Below, one piece after another: positions 1 to 8,078 of a DNA stretch of 64,000 bases. This DNA comes from a bacterium. GTDB taxonomy: Bacteria; Bacteroidota; Ignavibacteria; SZUA-365. The position numbers and the translations under genes are program-made. The notes under the pieces are model-generated. The model was given only the letters and a program-made list of their open reading frames with translations, made no database searches and was not told the origin of the DNA. Position 1 is the stretch's first letter, and the number at the start of each line of letters is the position of its first letter. Location of the stretch: positions 248,001 through 312,000 of the forward strand of contig JAHLLD010000005.1 in NCBI GenBank assembly GCA_020444325.1, given 5' to 3'.

Positions 1-1136
1 CGGAATACCGAATCGTCGCAACGCTGCAGGATTTCACGGTTGTGATGCAGGAAGGCGTCGGCAATGTCTTCGAGCCGCGTCGCCGCTTCGCTGCGCCGAA
101 TGCATATCGGTTCTTCACTGATGTTGCCGCTTGTCATCACCAGTATGTCCGCCTCACCATCGAGGAGGATATGATGCAGCGGGGTGTAGGGCAGCATGAC
201 GCCGAGGGTCGGATTGTCGAGTGAGACCGATGGTGCGATCCCATGTCTCTCGCGCAGCTGCAGAATGACGATGGGGCGCTGGGGTGATTGCAGCAGCGCC
301 TCTTCCTCCGTGCTGCAGGTGCAGATACGGCGCACGGCTTCGACATCACGCAGCATGACCGCGAGTGGTTTCTGATACCGGTGTTTGCGCACACGCAGCA
401 GATGCACGGCATGTTCATTCTTCGCATCCACGGCGAGGTGGTATCCGCCAAGCCCCCGCAGAGCAAGTATGCGTCCCTCTGCCACTTCCCGCTGTCCGGC
501 ACGCAATGCGGCATCGCCCTCGAGATCCACATCGCAGCCATGCAGGCGCGCGTTGCGAACGAATTTAAGCGTGGGACCGCAGACGGGACAGGCGTTGGGT
601 TGGGCATGAAAGCGCCGGTTGTCGGGATCTCCGTATTCCCTCGCGCAGTCTTCGCACATCGGGAAATCTTTCATCGAGGTGCTGGGACGATCGTAGGGAA
701 TCGATGCAGTGATGGTGTAGCGTGGACCGCAGTTCGTGCAGTTGGTGAAGGGATAACGATAGCGCCGGTTTTCCGGATCACGGATGTCCGCCAGGCAATC
801 GTCGCAGGTCGCCACATCTGCCGGGATCATGGCCGACGCTACCGGAGTTCCCTCACTTGCGACGATGACGAAATCCGTCTCCTCCCGTCCCGCCAACGCT
901 TCTTCGTGCACATCGGTCACCAGCACCAACGGCGGTGCTTCCCGGATGAGGCGGGGAACAAATTCATCAACACGAACACCCTGCACCTCGATAGTGACGC
1001 CATCCCCGTCATTGCGCACAAATCCCGTAAGCGCACAATCTTTCGCCAGCCGGTACACGTAAGGACGAAATCCCACACCCTGCACAATCCCTTCAACCCG
1101 TACACGCTTCCGCACTATATGATCCAATCCGGCCAT
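1..1136 (-). CDS. hypF: HypF carbamoyltransferase, N-terminal part (runs off the window)
   Basis: HypF makes the CN ligands of [NiFe]-hydrogenase: it transfers a carbamoyl group from carbamoyl phosphate to HypE in the cytoplasm. The frame starts at ATG 1136 and is open to base 1, giving about 378 residues of a protein usually near 750. An acylphosphatase domain fills residues 1-95, with the GVGFRP loop at about 20-25. Two zinc fingers follow, each C-x2-C-x18-C-x2-C (C111, C114, C133, C136 and C161, C164, C183, C186). A YrdC-like domain begins near 200 and the visible part ends in the family motif CDDSVF-R. No other hyp gene is in view; the rest lies beyond the left edge. The domain order leaves little doubt, and implies that the organism makes a [NiFe]-hydrogenase. 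Confidence 0.95.
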   Translation of the reverse strand, partial: MAGLDHIVRKRVRVEGIVQGVGFRPYVYRLAKDCALTGFVRNDGDGVTIEVQGVRVDEFVPRLIREAPPLVLVTDVHEEALAGREETDFVIVASEGTPVASAMIPADVATCDDCLADIRDPENRRYRYPFTNCTNCGPRYTITASIPYDRPSTSMKDFPMCEDCAREYGDPDNRRFHAQPNACPVCGPTLKFVRNARLHGCDVDLEGDAALRAGQREVAEGRILALRGLGGYHLAVDAKNEHAVHLLRVRKHRYQKPLAVMLRDVEAVRRICTCSTEEEALLQSPQRPIVILQLRERHGIAPSVSLDNPTLGVMLPYTPLHHILLDGEADILVMTSGNISEEPICIRRSEAATRLEDIADAFLHHNREILQRCDDSVF

Positions 1137-1149
1137 CCTCTAAAATACG

Positions 1150-1356
1150 CAAATTGCAGATGACAGATTGCAGATTGCAGATCTCAGATTGCAGATTGCA
1201 AATTGCAGATGACAGATTGCAGATTGCAGATGACAGATTGCAGATTGCAGATTGCAGATCTCAGATTGCAGATCTCAGATTGCAGATTGCAGATCTCAGA
1301 TTGCAGATATCAGATTACAGATTGCAGATATCAGATTACAGATTACAGATTGCAAA
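1150..1356. repeat. CAGATT short tandem array, left arm of composite element
   Basis: About 200 bases built from 7-base units CAGATTG, CAGATTA, CAGATCT and CAGATGA in mixed order. It lies between divergently transcribed hypF and the PBP gene. The array stays open in all forward frames (the heptamer contains no stop), which produces false reading frames such as repeated LQIADCR. An inverted array of the same units stands at 1625-1714. Heptanucleotide arrays of this style are known from cyanobacteria (STRR sequences); relation to those is not implied. Confidence 0.9.
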
Positions 1357-1436
1357 CTCAGTTGGAGCGGGGATTGCTTCCCTGCGCGTGTCCCCGGATG
1401 TCAGCATGAAGCCCGGAAGCAATTCCTGATACTCGG
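1352..1436 (+). repeat. 85-base dispersed unit, copy 1
   Basis: Starts GCAAACTC, then GGAGCGGGGATTGCTTCCC, GTGT, CCGG and ends near GGAAGCAATTCC. An inverted copy is at 1550-1630 and a direct copy at 9682-9760. Between copies 1 and 2 is a hairpin of GGAAA/TTTCC character (1443-1521). Confidence 0.8.
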
Positions 1437-1442
1437 TATGCA

Positions 1443-1521
1443 ATGGAAAGATTGAATAATGGAAAAATGGAAACATCACCGCGATGTCATATTTCCATTT
1501 TTCAATCGTTCCATATTTCCA
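1443..1521. repeat. A-rich/T-rich imperfect hairpin at centre of composite element
   Basis: Left arm carries ATGGAAA repeats, right arm TTTCCAT repeats, around a GC-richer tip (CATCACCGCGATG). A similar hairpin follows copy 3 of the 85-base unit at 9772-9852 with the same tip style (GACATCACGGC). Transcribed in either direction it would fold into a long stem. Confidence 0.75.
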
Positions 1522-1549
1522 TACTCAGCGCATTCCTCCCCACCTTGCC

Positions 1550-1630
1550 GATCGGGGATTACTTCCATGCATTGAGCAGACATCCCGGAACACACTGAGG
1601 GAAGCAATCCCCGCTCCTGGGGAGTTTGCC
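1550..1630 (-). repeat. 85-base dispersed unit, copy 2 (inverted)
   Basis: Read on the minus strand it starts GGCAAACTC, then GGAGCGGGGATTGCTTCCC, GTGTTCCGGG and GGAAGTAATCCCC. It matches copy 3 (9682-9760) more closely than copy 1. Together copies 1 and 2 form the inner arms of the large inverted element. Confidence 0.8.
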
Positions 1631-1714
1631 ATCTGATATCTGCCATCTGACATCTGCAATCTGACATCTGCAATCTGATATCTGCAATCTGCAATCTGCA
1701 ATCTGACATCTGCC
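1625..1714. repeat. CAGATT short tandem array, right (inverted) arm
   Basis: Units ATCTGCA, ATCTGAC, ATCTGAT: the complement of the array at 1150-1356 and half as long. It ends about 50 bases before the start codon of the PBP gene, so it may lie in that gene's leader. Confidence 0.9.
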
Positions 1715-1765
1715 ATAGTACCCGCTGGGTGCACGGTTTTTGTTGAGGGGAATTGCGATATTTAC

Positions 1766-3694
1766 ATGATGCGAGTAAGTGGCTATGTAGCGATTATGAT
1801 GATGTTGTGTGCGACGGTGGCGTCGGCGCAGGATTTGCCGCCGATCGAACTGCCGTATGCGTCGTACGCGCTCACGGCGGACGGTGAGGTGCTTGGATAT
1901 TACGGCGAGCAGAGGCGCGTGGAGCTGCGCAGCACGGGATCGGTTTCGCCCTGGGTCATTCGCTGCCTGCTGGCGACCGAGGACAGGGATTTCTACAATC
2001 ATGACGGGGTGTCGATCAAGGGATTGGGACGCGCGGTTATCGAAACGCTCACGGGCAATACGCAGGGCGGAAGCACGCTGACCATGCAGCTGGCGCGCAA
2101 TCTCTTCCTTTCACATGAACGCTCGATTTCACGCAAGCTGAAAGAAATCGATCTGGCGCGCGATCTCGAGAAAAAATTCAGCAAGGACGAGCTGTTGCTG
2201 CTGTATCTGAACACCGTGTATTTCGGCAGCGGAAATTACGGGATATGGGCGGCTGCAAGGGAATATTTTGACAAGGATCCGGCCAAGCTGAACATCACCG
2301 AAAGCGCATTGCTGGTGGGACTGCTCAAATCCCCCGAAGGCTACAATCCGCTCAAGCATCCCGGGAAAGCGAAGTCGCGTCGTAATGAAGTGCTGCACAA
2401 TCTCGTGGAGGTCGAGCGTATCTCCGCCGCTGAGTATGCAGAATTGCGGGAAAAGGACCTGGATCTGCACCCGCGAAGCATCGAGGCGGGACATTTTGCG
2501 GAGTGGGTGCGGCGCGAAGCGGTGCGTCTGCTCGAAGACAAGGACGTTTCCCTGTCGAAGGATCAGCTGCGCATTTATACAACGCTGGACAGCAGGATGC
2601 AGGATGCGGCAGAATCGGCGGTGCAGGAGCAGTGGAAGGAGTTGCCCGAATCCATGCGTGACGTACAGGTCGGCGCTGCGCTGCTCGATGTGCACAGCGG
2701 AGCCGTGCGGGCCATGATCGGGGGCAATCCTGAGGCAGAAGCACGCGGACTCAATCACGCCACACAGATTCAGCGCCAACCTGGATCTTCGTTCAAACCC
2801 TTTCTCTACGCGTCGCTGCTCGAACAGGGTTACACACTCGCGACACCAGTGATGGACAGTCCCATCGTCGTCGATTCCGGCCTGGCATGGGAATGGCGTC
2901 CGATGAATGATTCCGACACGAGCAGTAACCGTCTGCTCCCCCTGCGTTACGGACTGCAGCGATCGCTCAACCTCGTCGCCGCACATGCCATGGTGGAACG
3001 CACCGATCCCGAACGCGTCGCCGCCTTTGCGCATCGCATGGGTATTGAGAGCGAACTGCGTCCCTTCCCCTCACTCGCGCTCGGCACCTCCGAAGTATCA
3101 CCCATCGAGATGGCAGACGGCTATGCTACCTTTGCCTCGATGGGACACCGTGCCCGGCCCTTCAGTATTTCGCGTATTCTGAACAAGCATGGACGTGTGC
3201 TCTATCGCGCGCGGCCGGATACGGCGACGGTGCTTGATTCCGCGACGGCGTTTTTGATCACTGACGGACTGCAGGCTGTGGTTGACAGTGGTACGGCGAC
3301 ATCGGTACGGCGGTATTACGCGGGTCCCGCCGCCGGCAAAACAGGAACGACGCAGAACTCCACCGATGCCTGGTTTGTGGGATATACCCCGTCTTTCAGT
3401 ATGGCGGTGTGGGTGGGATTCGATGATGCTTCACACAAACTGCGTGGCGCGTTCCGCTACGGTGGCACCGTGGCTGCGCCGATCTGGGCTCGCACAATGG
3501 CGCATATCGTTGACACCACTGCAGCCGACAGCGCTTTCGTGCAGCCGTCCACGGTTGAGTATCTCCCCCTCTGCAAGGAAACCGGGCTCATCGCGACGGA
3601 CGATTGTCCCGACACCGCCCTCTATCCCGTCAATACCACACTGCTCCCCGCAGAATGCGACGAACACGGCGGCGGCTGGTTCTTCGGCTGGTAA
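1766..3694 (+). CDS. Class A penicillin-binding protein (transglycosylase/transpeptidase)
   Basis: A bifunctional peptidoglycan synthase of 642 residues: it polymerises lipid II and cross-links the stem peptides in the periplasm. The GT51 domain shows EDRDFYNHDG with catalytic E72, GGSTLTMQLARN at 101-112, and RKLKEIDLARDLE around 123. The transpeptidase domain has the SxxK nucleophile in GSSFKPF (S341, K344), SLN at 400-402 and KTGT at 525-528. The C-terminal end is short, without the extra domain of PBP1C. The N-terminus (residues 5-21, ending ASAQ) looks more like a cleavable signal peptide than the usual membrane anchor. A GAGGGG stretch lies about 17 bases before the ATG. It is a single gene, convergent with the B12 operon. 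Confidence 0.93.
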   Translation: MMRVSGYVAIMMMLCATVASAQDLPPIELPYASYALTADGEVLGYYGEQRRVELRSTGSVSPWVIRCLLATEDRDFYNHDGVSIKGLGRAVIETLTGNTQGGSTLTMQLARNLFLSHERSISRKLKEIDLARDLEKKFSKDELLLLYLNTVYFGSGNYGIWAAAREYFDKDPAKLNITESALLVGLLKSPEGYNPLKHPGKAKSRRNEVLHNLVEVERISAAEYAELREKDLDLHPRSIEAGHFAEWVRREAVRLLEDKDVSLSKDQLRIYTTLDSRMQDAAESAVQEQWKELPESMRDVQVGAALLDVHSGAVRAMIGGNPEAEARGLNHATQIQRQPGSSFKPFLYASLLEQGYTLATPVMDSPIVVDSGLAWEWRPMNDSDTSSNRLLPLRYGLQRSLNLVAAHAMVERTDPERVAAFAHRMGIESELRPFPSLALGTSEVSPIEMADGYATFASMGHRARPFSISRILNKHGRVLYRARPDTATVLDSATAFLITDGLQAVVDSGTATSVRRYYAGPAAGKTGTTQNSTDAWFVGYTPSFSMAVWVGFDDASHKLRGAFRYGGTVAAPIWARTMAHIVDTTAADSAFVQPSTVEYLPLCKETGLIATDDCPDTALYPVNTTLLPAECDEHGGGWFFGW

Positions 3695-3707
3695 GGGACT
3701 CTGAAAT

Positions 3708-3755
3708 ATGCAGATTCTGCATATTTGCGAGCTGTTTTTTATGCAGAAACTGCAT
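3708..3755. repeat. Paired ATGCAG-N3-CTGCAT palindromes, copy 1
   Basis: Two perfect 15-base palindromes: ATGCAG-ATT-CTGCAT at 3708-3722 and ATGCAG-AAA-CTGCAT at 3741-3755. The same pair in opposite orientation is at 50628-50675. Both copies lie between the 3' ends of convergent genes, so a terminator role is possible. Confidence 0.85.
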
Positions 3756-3799
3756 AATGGAATGACCGGAGGGTCTGTTTTTCGCTCCGGGAGATGCTG

Positions 3800-4852
3800 T
3801 CAGGGATACAGCAGCATGCTTCCGGGAACGACACCTGCGGAAATGCTCCCGATTTCGCTACCTTCGTATGAGTAATATCCCACCGAACCTGCCTGCACGT
3901 AATCCTTCGCGTCGCTGACGTAGATGCGCTGATCCGCGGTGTCGATGAGCAGTCCATAGAAATACCCGGGGATGAAATCTGCCGTGACGGTTTTGGAGGC
4001 GAGATGGATGCGCGTGACCCCTGTGCCGCCGAGGGTGTAGAGATACCCCCTGTCATCGCGCACCAGACGCGACGGGTGTCCCCCGAGTTCGAGGGAATCG
4101 ATGACGGTGAGTTTCCCGGTGTCGATGATGTAGAGTGAGCCCGGGGTATCGTCGTTCGGATCGTTGAAATCCCCGTAATCACCGTTGCAAAGCACAGCCA
4201 CGGCGTCGTCGGTCAACGGGATTATCGTCGTCGGACCATCACCGACAAGGAGCGTGCGACGGACGCTGTTTGAATCGGGAACGACAACGGATACAGTGTT
4301 GTCGGATCCGAAGCCACTGTTGGCAACATAGAGCAGCCCTCTGCTGATGGCCATGCCGTCAGGATTGTTTCCGACGCTGATTTCCGCGGTGAGCGTCCCT
4401 GATGCAGGATCGACGACGGACACGGAATTTCGGTAGAGATTACTGATGAATCCCTTGCCATTATCGGCGAAGACGATACTGCGTGGACTCGCACCGTCCA
4501 GACATTCGATGCTCATGACAGGCGTCCATTCCGCCAGGTCCATAACCTCAATGCGGTGGGAGTTGTTGACGACGATATACAACCTGCCATCATGAGCCGT
4601 GAGACTGTTGCCGACATCGCCAAGGGGACGACCGGCGGCGCCCGAAAATACGTTCTGCGAAACGCGGTTCGAATCCGGAAGGAAAACACTCAGCGAAGCA
4701 TTGGCTCGCTGGAACGTCCCTTCATTGAGAATGTACAGTCCCCGTGCCGTCTCGGGTATTGGCTGGGGCTCCGTGGCATCGTCTTCGGAGCAGGCGGTGA
4801 ATGTGATGGAAACTGCGATGATACTGAACAGAATGGGGAGCAGGCGTTTCAT
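3800..4852 (-). CDS. BtuG-like surface lipoprotein, YncE/DUF5074-type beta-propeller
   Basis: A 350-residue lipoprotein, second gene of the cobalamin-riboswitch operon. The start at 4852 gives a signal peptide with lipobox FTA-C21 followed by SEDD, an acidic stretch resembling the surface-export signal of Bacteroidota lipoproteins. An upstream in-frame start at 5011 would lie inside the receptor gene and hide the signal peptide, so it is rejected. The mature part is made of about seven propeller blades with repeated patterns such as LYIVVNNSHRIEVMD and GLLYVANSGFGSDNTVSVV. In Bacteroides, BtuG is a propeller lipoprotein that captures B12 on the cell surface and sits on the BtuB receptor. Order, riboswitch and fold support that role here; sequence identity to BtuG was not tested. 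Confidence 0.82.
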   Translation of the reverse strand: MKRLLPILFSIIAVSITFTACSEDDATEPQPIPETARGLYILNEGTFQRANASLSVFLPDSNRVSQNVFSGAAGRPLGDVGNSLTAHDGRLYIVVNNSHRIEVMDLAEWTPVMSIECLDGASPRSIVFADNGKGFISNLYRNSVSVVDPASGTLTAEISVGNNPDGMAISRGLLYVANSGFGSDNTVSVVVPDSNSVRRTLLVGDGPTTIIPLTDDAVAVLCNGDYGDFNDPNDDTPGSLYIIDTGKLTVIDSLELGGHPSRLVRDDRGYLYTLGGTGVTRIHLASKTVTADFIPGYFYGLLIDTADQRIYVSDAKDYVQAGSVGYYSYEGSEIGSISAGVVPGSMLLYP

Positions 4853-4883
4853 GGAATTCCCTTGCATGCGGATTGGTGCGTGA

Positions 4884-6842
4884 TTATAGGATGGAAGTGG
4901 TGAGTATGGCCCGGAAATGACGCCCGGGCATGGGGTAAAAGGCGACGACTTCGTATGCGCTGTCGAAAGCGTTGCGCAGTTCGAGCCGGAGATCGCCACG
5001 GAGTCCGACAACGTTCATTCCCACTGTCACCGCTGCATCAAGGACGGCATGCGCAGGCAGGGAAGCATCGTTGCTCTCTGTGTAGTAGCGTCTGCCGAGT
5101 ACGCGCAACGTGGTGGATAGTGACAGATCCTGCGTGGCGGACCATGCCAGAAGGGCTGCGCCGCTCAAGCGGGGCACGTAAATCAACTGTTTGCCCTGTG
5201 TCGCATCGCCGGGGAAGGAGGCGTTCATCTTCCTCGCGTTCATCCACTGGCCACTGAGGCGGAGGCGCAGGCGATCGCGGAGCAGCTGCAGCATCGCAGT
5301 TGCTTCAACGCCGCGGGAGAGTACGTGCTGTACGTTTTGCGGTATCCAGTATATACCCTGCCCCGGCGCCCAGACAATTTTGTCGGTGATGTCGTGATGG
5401 AAAAATGTCAGGTCGGCAGATGCGAGGACGTTGCCGGGAGTACAGGTGAGTCCTGCTTCCCAGGCAGTGGAGTATTCAGGGCGGAGTGTGGGGTTGCCTC
5501 CTTCACGCCAGTAGAGCTGGTTGAAGGTCGGTGCGCTGAAACCCATCGACCAGCGAGCGCGAAACGCAAGCAGTTCGGGCAGCACGCCCAGATGCATCCC
5601 GAGCGAGGGCAGGAATTCATCAAATTGGCGGATTCCCGTCCTGTCGTCGATATGCTCATAACGCAGTGAGGGAAAAACATGCAGTGGAAGTTTGTTGCTG
5701 CCGATGCGAATTTCCGCAGCAGTGAAGGCGGCATATGTGCTGCGCTGCGGGCGATCACGCACCTCGGCGCTTTCCAGCTTGTCCACACGTGCTTCCACGC
5801 CACCGACAAGTTTGTGGGCATCGGCAATGGACTCCTCCCATGCGAGGGTGAGCGACGCCTGGCTGTTGCCATATTCACTGTTGAGGGCTTCCCCGGCCAC
5901 CACGAGCGAAGGGTCGCTGTAGCGCTGCATCGAGCTTCGTCCCCCGAGCGCAGCTCGCAGCCGTCCGGTGGGTGTCATTTCCCAGTCCGCCTGCAGCGAC
6001 AGCAGCAGGGCGTCGTCCGTCTGGCGGGCGCGGCCCTGAGCGGTGGAGAAAACAGCGCCGGGAGTACCGCTCTCAAACCTGTGCGCATCGACATACAGTG
6101 AAATCGTGGCATCCGGCAGCAGAAGATCGCCACCGGCGTTGAAGCTTCTGCGCAGGACATCGGCATTGCGGCGTGTGAGAGGATGATCACTCCACGCGGG
6201 CGTGAATGAATAGTCGTTATCCGCTTCCTGGTAAGAGAAATCGACAAACGCGCGTCCACGCGCACCCTGGACACCAGCTGATGCCGCTGCCTGCTTCCAG
6301 CCGAACCCTCCATACCCCAGGCGGAAGGACGGTTGAATGGCATGCTGCGCGGTGACGATGTTGACCACACCACCGAGTGCGTTGCTGCCGTACAGTGCCG
6401 CAAAGCCCCCGCGTGTAATTTCCACGCGGTCGACCTGGCGCAGTGAAAGCTGTCCCATATCCACCAGTGCGTTCTGCGCGGCGTTGATGCGTACCCCGTT
6501 CAGCAGAACCAGCGTGTATTCGGCTCCGAGTCCGCGAAGCGATGCCAGTTGCAGCGCGCCGCTGCCTCCGTAATCGCGTACCGTTCCGCCGGGTGACATG
6601 GCCACCAGCTCTGAGACGGCATCCACCGGGAGACGTTCGATGTCGCGCGCGGCAAACACCTCGGTCGCGGCCGGCGCATGAGCAAGCGCGGTCGGGAAAC
6701 GCGTCGCTGTCACCGTGACCTGTTCACCGTAAGCGTAGAACAGCGTATCGTCATCGCCGAGACGCATCTGCGCAGGCAGCGTCGAGGTGAAGACGAAACT
6801 CGCGGCAGCGAAAATACATAAATGAAAAACCCGCAGGGTCAT
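4884..6842 (-). CDS. btuB: TonB-dependent cobalamin receptor, BtuB-like
   Basis: An outer-membrane receptor of 652 residues, first gene after the cobalamin riboswitch. The start at 6842 gives a signal peptide ending LPAQ; the longer frame to 6941 runs into the riboswitch terminator and is not used. The plug domain follows: VTVTATRF, then GLGAEYTLVLLNGVRI, VDRVEITRGGFAALYGSNALGGVVNIVT. The rest is a 22-strand-type barrel with alternating aromatic strands. It lies 31 bases from the BtuG-like gene and is co-transcribed with it. The barrel alone would not fix the substrate; the riboswitch and the BtuG-like partner point to vitamin B12. No periplasmic or ABC transporter genes for B12 follow here. 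Confidence 0.9.
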   Translation of the reverse strand: MTLRVFHLCIFAAASFVFTSTLPAQMRLGDDDTLFYAYGEQVTVTATRFPTALAHAPAATEVFAARDIERLPVDAVSELVAMSPGGTVRDYGGSGALQLASLRGLGAEYTLVLLNGVRINAAQNALVDMGQLSLRQVDRVEITRGGFAALYGSNALGGVVNIVTAQHAIQPSFRLGYGGFGWKQAAASAGVQGARGRAFVDFSYQEADNDYSFTPAWSDHPLTRRNADVLRRSFNAGGDLLLPDATISLYVDAHRFESGTPGAVFSTAQGRARQTDDALLLSLQADWEMTPTGRLRAALGGRSSMQRYSDPSLVVAGEALNSEYGNSQASLTLAWEESIADAHKLVGGVEARVDKLESAEVRDRPQRSTYAAFTAAEIRIGSNKLPLHVFPSLRYEHIDDRTGIRQFDEFLPSLGMHLGVLPELLAFRARWSMGFSAPTFNQLYWREGGNPTLRPEYSTAWEAGLTCTPGNVLASADLTFFHHDITDKIVWAPGQGIYWIPQNVQHVLSRGVEATAMLQLLRDRLRLRLSGQWMNARKMNASFPGDATQGKQLIYVPRLSGAALLAWSATQDLSLSTTLRVLGRRYYTESNDASLPAHAVLDAAVTVGMNVVGLRGDLRLELRNAFDSAYEVVAFYPMPGRHFRAILTTSIL

Positions 6843-6874
6843 GATATATCCTGGCCTGCGGGGAAGTGCAAACG

Positions 6875-6901
6875 AAAAAACCCGTGTCGAATGACAACGG
6901 G
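6875..6901 (-). terminator. Rho-independent terminator between riboswitch and btuB
   Basis: On the minus strand the stem CCCGT(T)GTC / GACACGGG with loop ATTC is followed directly by six T. It lies after the riboswitch and before the btuB start, so cobalamin binding probably works by transcription attenuation. Confidence 0.8.
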
Positions 6902-6966
6902 AGTAAGGGAGCGATGGCGCGCACGTCATCAGGAACCTCACCCGCGAAGGCCTGTAATTTGTCCAT

Positions 6967-7131
6967 GGCAGGTCTCCTGACTCGCGGCGTGCGCAATGCT
7001 CTTCCGAGTGCGCCGTTCACACCCCTTCCCGGATCACTCCAGTGGTTATCGGTATGAACTCAACGTCGCTCACAGTTGCGGGGCAGCTGCCGATTTGCAC
7101 GGCATTCCCGTTTTCATCCCGTGAGGGAACC
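6967..7131 (-). promoter_or_regulatory. Cobalamin riboswitch (B12 element)
   Basis: Minus-strand order of conserved blocks: GATGAAAACGGGAATGCCG near the 5' end, CTGCCCCGCAACTGT, AACCACTGG, and the 3' box GAGTCAGGAGACCTGCC at 6983-6967. These are the hallmark blocks of the cobalamin riboswitch family. The element precedes the btuB-btuG operon. The exact 5' boundary is approximate. Confidence 0.95.
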
Positions 7132-7178
7132 ATGGATGGTTGTCAAAGAACGCAACTGTAACCTACAAGTTCGGATGG

Positions 7179-7283
7179 CAGATTGCAAATTACAGATTGC
7201 AGATTACAGATTACAGATTGCAGATTACAGATTACAGATTGCAGATTACAGATTGCAGATTACAGATTACAGATTGCAAATTG
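7179..7283. repeat. CAGATT tandem array between riboswitch and the 7385 gene
   Basis: Fifteen or so units CAGATTG and CAGATTA, 7 bases each, in direct order. It is the same unit as in the arrays at 1150-1356 and 1625-1714. It lies between two divergent transcription units (the riboswitch and the gene at 7385). Confidence 0.9.
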
Positions 7284-7384
7284 TAGAGGGAGTGCCCCGG
7301 TTGAGGACTTTCCCATGGATGCCATCTTCCTCGAGTGCATCAAGGATGAACAGGCGGAAGCTTCGTAACAATAGGAATGACACA

Positions 7385-7930
7385 ATGATCAAAACCATTG
7401 CCCAGGCGCGCGATTTCGTGAAAAAAACGAAAGTCTGCACGGTGTTCCCAAGCGAAAAGGTGGAGCATACCTCGCTCTGGGAGCACGTGGACCTTCCGGA
7501 CAAGAAGCCCGGGGAAGCAGGATGGGGGGAGAAGATGCACGCTGTGTGGACATGGAAAACGCGACTGCCCGCGGAGTATCCGGACGATATCTACTACGGA
7601 AAGATCAAAGGGGGCTTCGCTGTACTGATGGACAGGAAGCACATGGCGGAAACGCATTTCCCGGCAGCGTACCGACCCGTCCGTACGCTCACCCCGCTGG
7701 CGCGGCATATCAACGAACTGGTCGAGCAGCAGCCATGGGATACGACAACGCTGCGCCGCATGGTGATGGAGGACATCGCCTGCAGTAAGAGCCAGTTCGA
7801 CACCGCGCTGAAAAACCTTCAGATCACCATGAATATCGTCCGCCTGAATGATCCCCGCGCCGAGCAGGATACCTGGGTGCCCTTCCGGGAACTGTACCTC
7901 GATGTCTGGCAGCGGTATGCAGAGGAGTGA
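7385..7930 (+). CDS. Conserved protein of the AlkZ-related type, function unproven
   Basis: A soluble protein of 181 residues. The ATG at 7385 follows an AGGAA site; the longer open frame upstream is only the tandem repeat and has no coding character. Conserved-looking stretches include VCTVFPSEK near 20, SLWEHVDLP, KPGEAGWGEKM and DIYYGKIKGG, and the C-terminal half resembles a winged-helix domain. I recall similar Bacteroidota and Clostridia proteins annotated as AlkZ-related (a DNA glycosylase superfamily), but the catalytic QxQ motif of true AlkZ is not seen. It stands alone. The name rests on memory of the family, not on a search. Confidence 0.7.
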   Translation: MIKTIAQARDFVKKTKVCTVFPSEKVEHTSLWEHVDLPDKKPGEAGWGEKMHAVWTWKTRLPAEYPDDIYYGKIKGGFAVLMDRKHMAETHFPAAYRPVRTLTPLARHINELVEQQPWDTTTLRRMVMEDIACSKSQFDTALKNLQITMNIVRLNDPRAEQDTWVPFRELYLDVWQRYAEE

Positions 7931-7940
7931 CGGACTATAC

Positions 7941-7980
7941 GCGGAGAATGGAGGTTTGCTACCAGGGGGTATGCGCGCGG
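7941..7980 (+). repeat. GCGGAGAATG dispersed repeat, copy 1
   Basis: Pattern GCGGAGAATG, then TTGCT, CAGGGGGT and TGCGCGCG over 40 bases. A second copy, same orientation, is at 9868-9905. Both lie just after the 3' end of a plus-strand gene or element. Confidence 0.7.
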
Positions 7981-8078
7981 AATGCTGAAAATCCCCCGAT
8001 CCGGTCGCATTTAAGGTGAATACTGCTTATACTCCAGATGAGTCTATCCTTTTTCTTGAGACATACAATGGAGGAGCT

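Noticed and set aside
288..1163. Long plus-strand open frame over 291 codons
   Set aside because: It is the antisense shadow of hypF. The minus strand translates into a full HypF with eight zinc cysteines.
1154..1455. Open frames with repeated LQIADCR
   Set aside because: These come from the CAGATT heptad array, which has no stop codons in the plus frames. No codon bias or start site supports a gene.
1150..1714. CRISPR array
   Set aside because: Units are only 7 bases with no spacers between them.
7179..7283. Insertion sequence or prophage remnant
   Set aside because: No transposase, integrase or terminal inverted repeats of IS type are visible.
7076..7384. 5' extension of the 7385 gene through the array
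   Set aside because: The extension is repeat sequence and overlaps the riboswitch. The ATG at 7385 has its own ribosome site.
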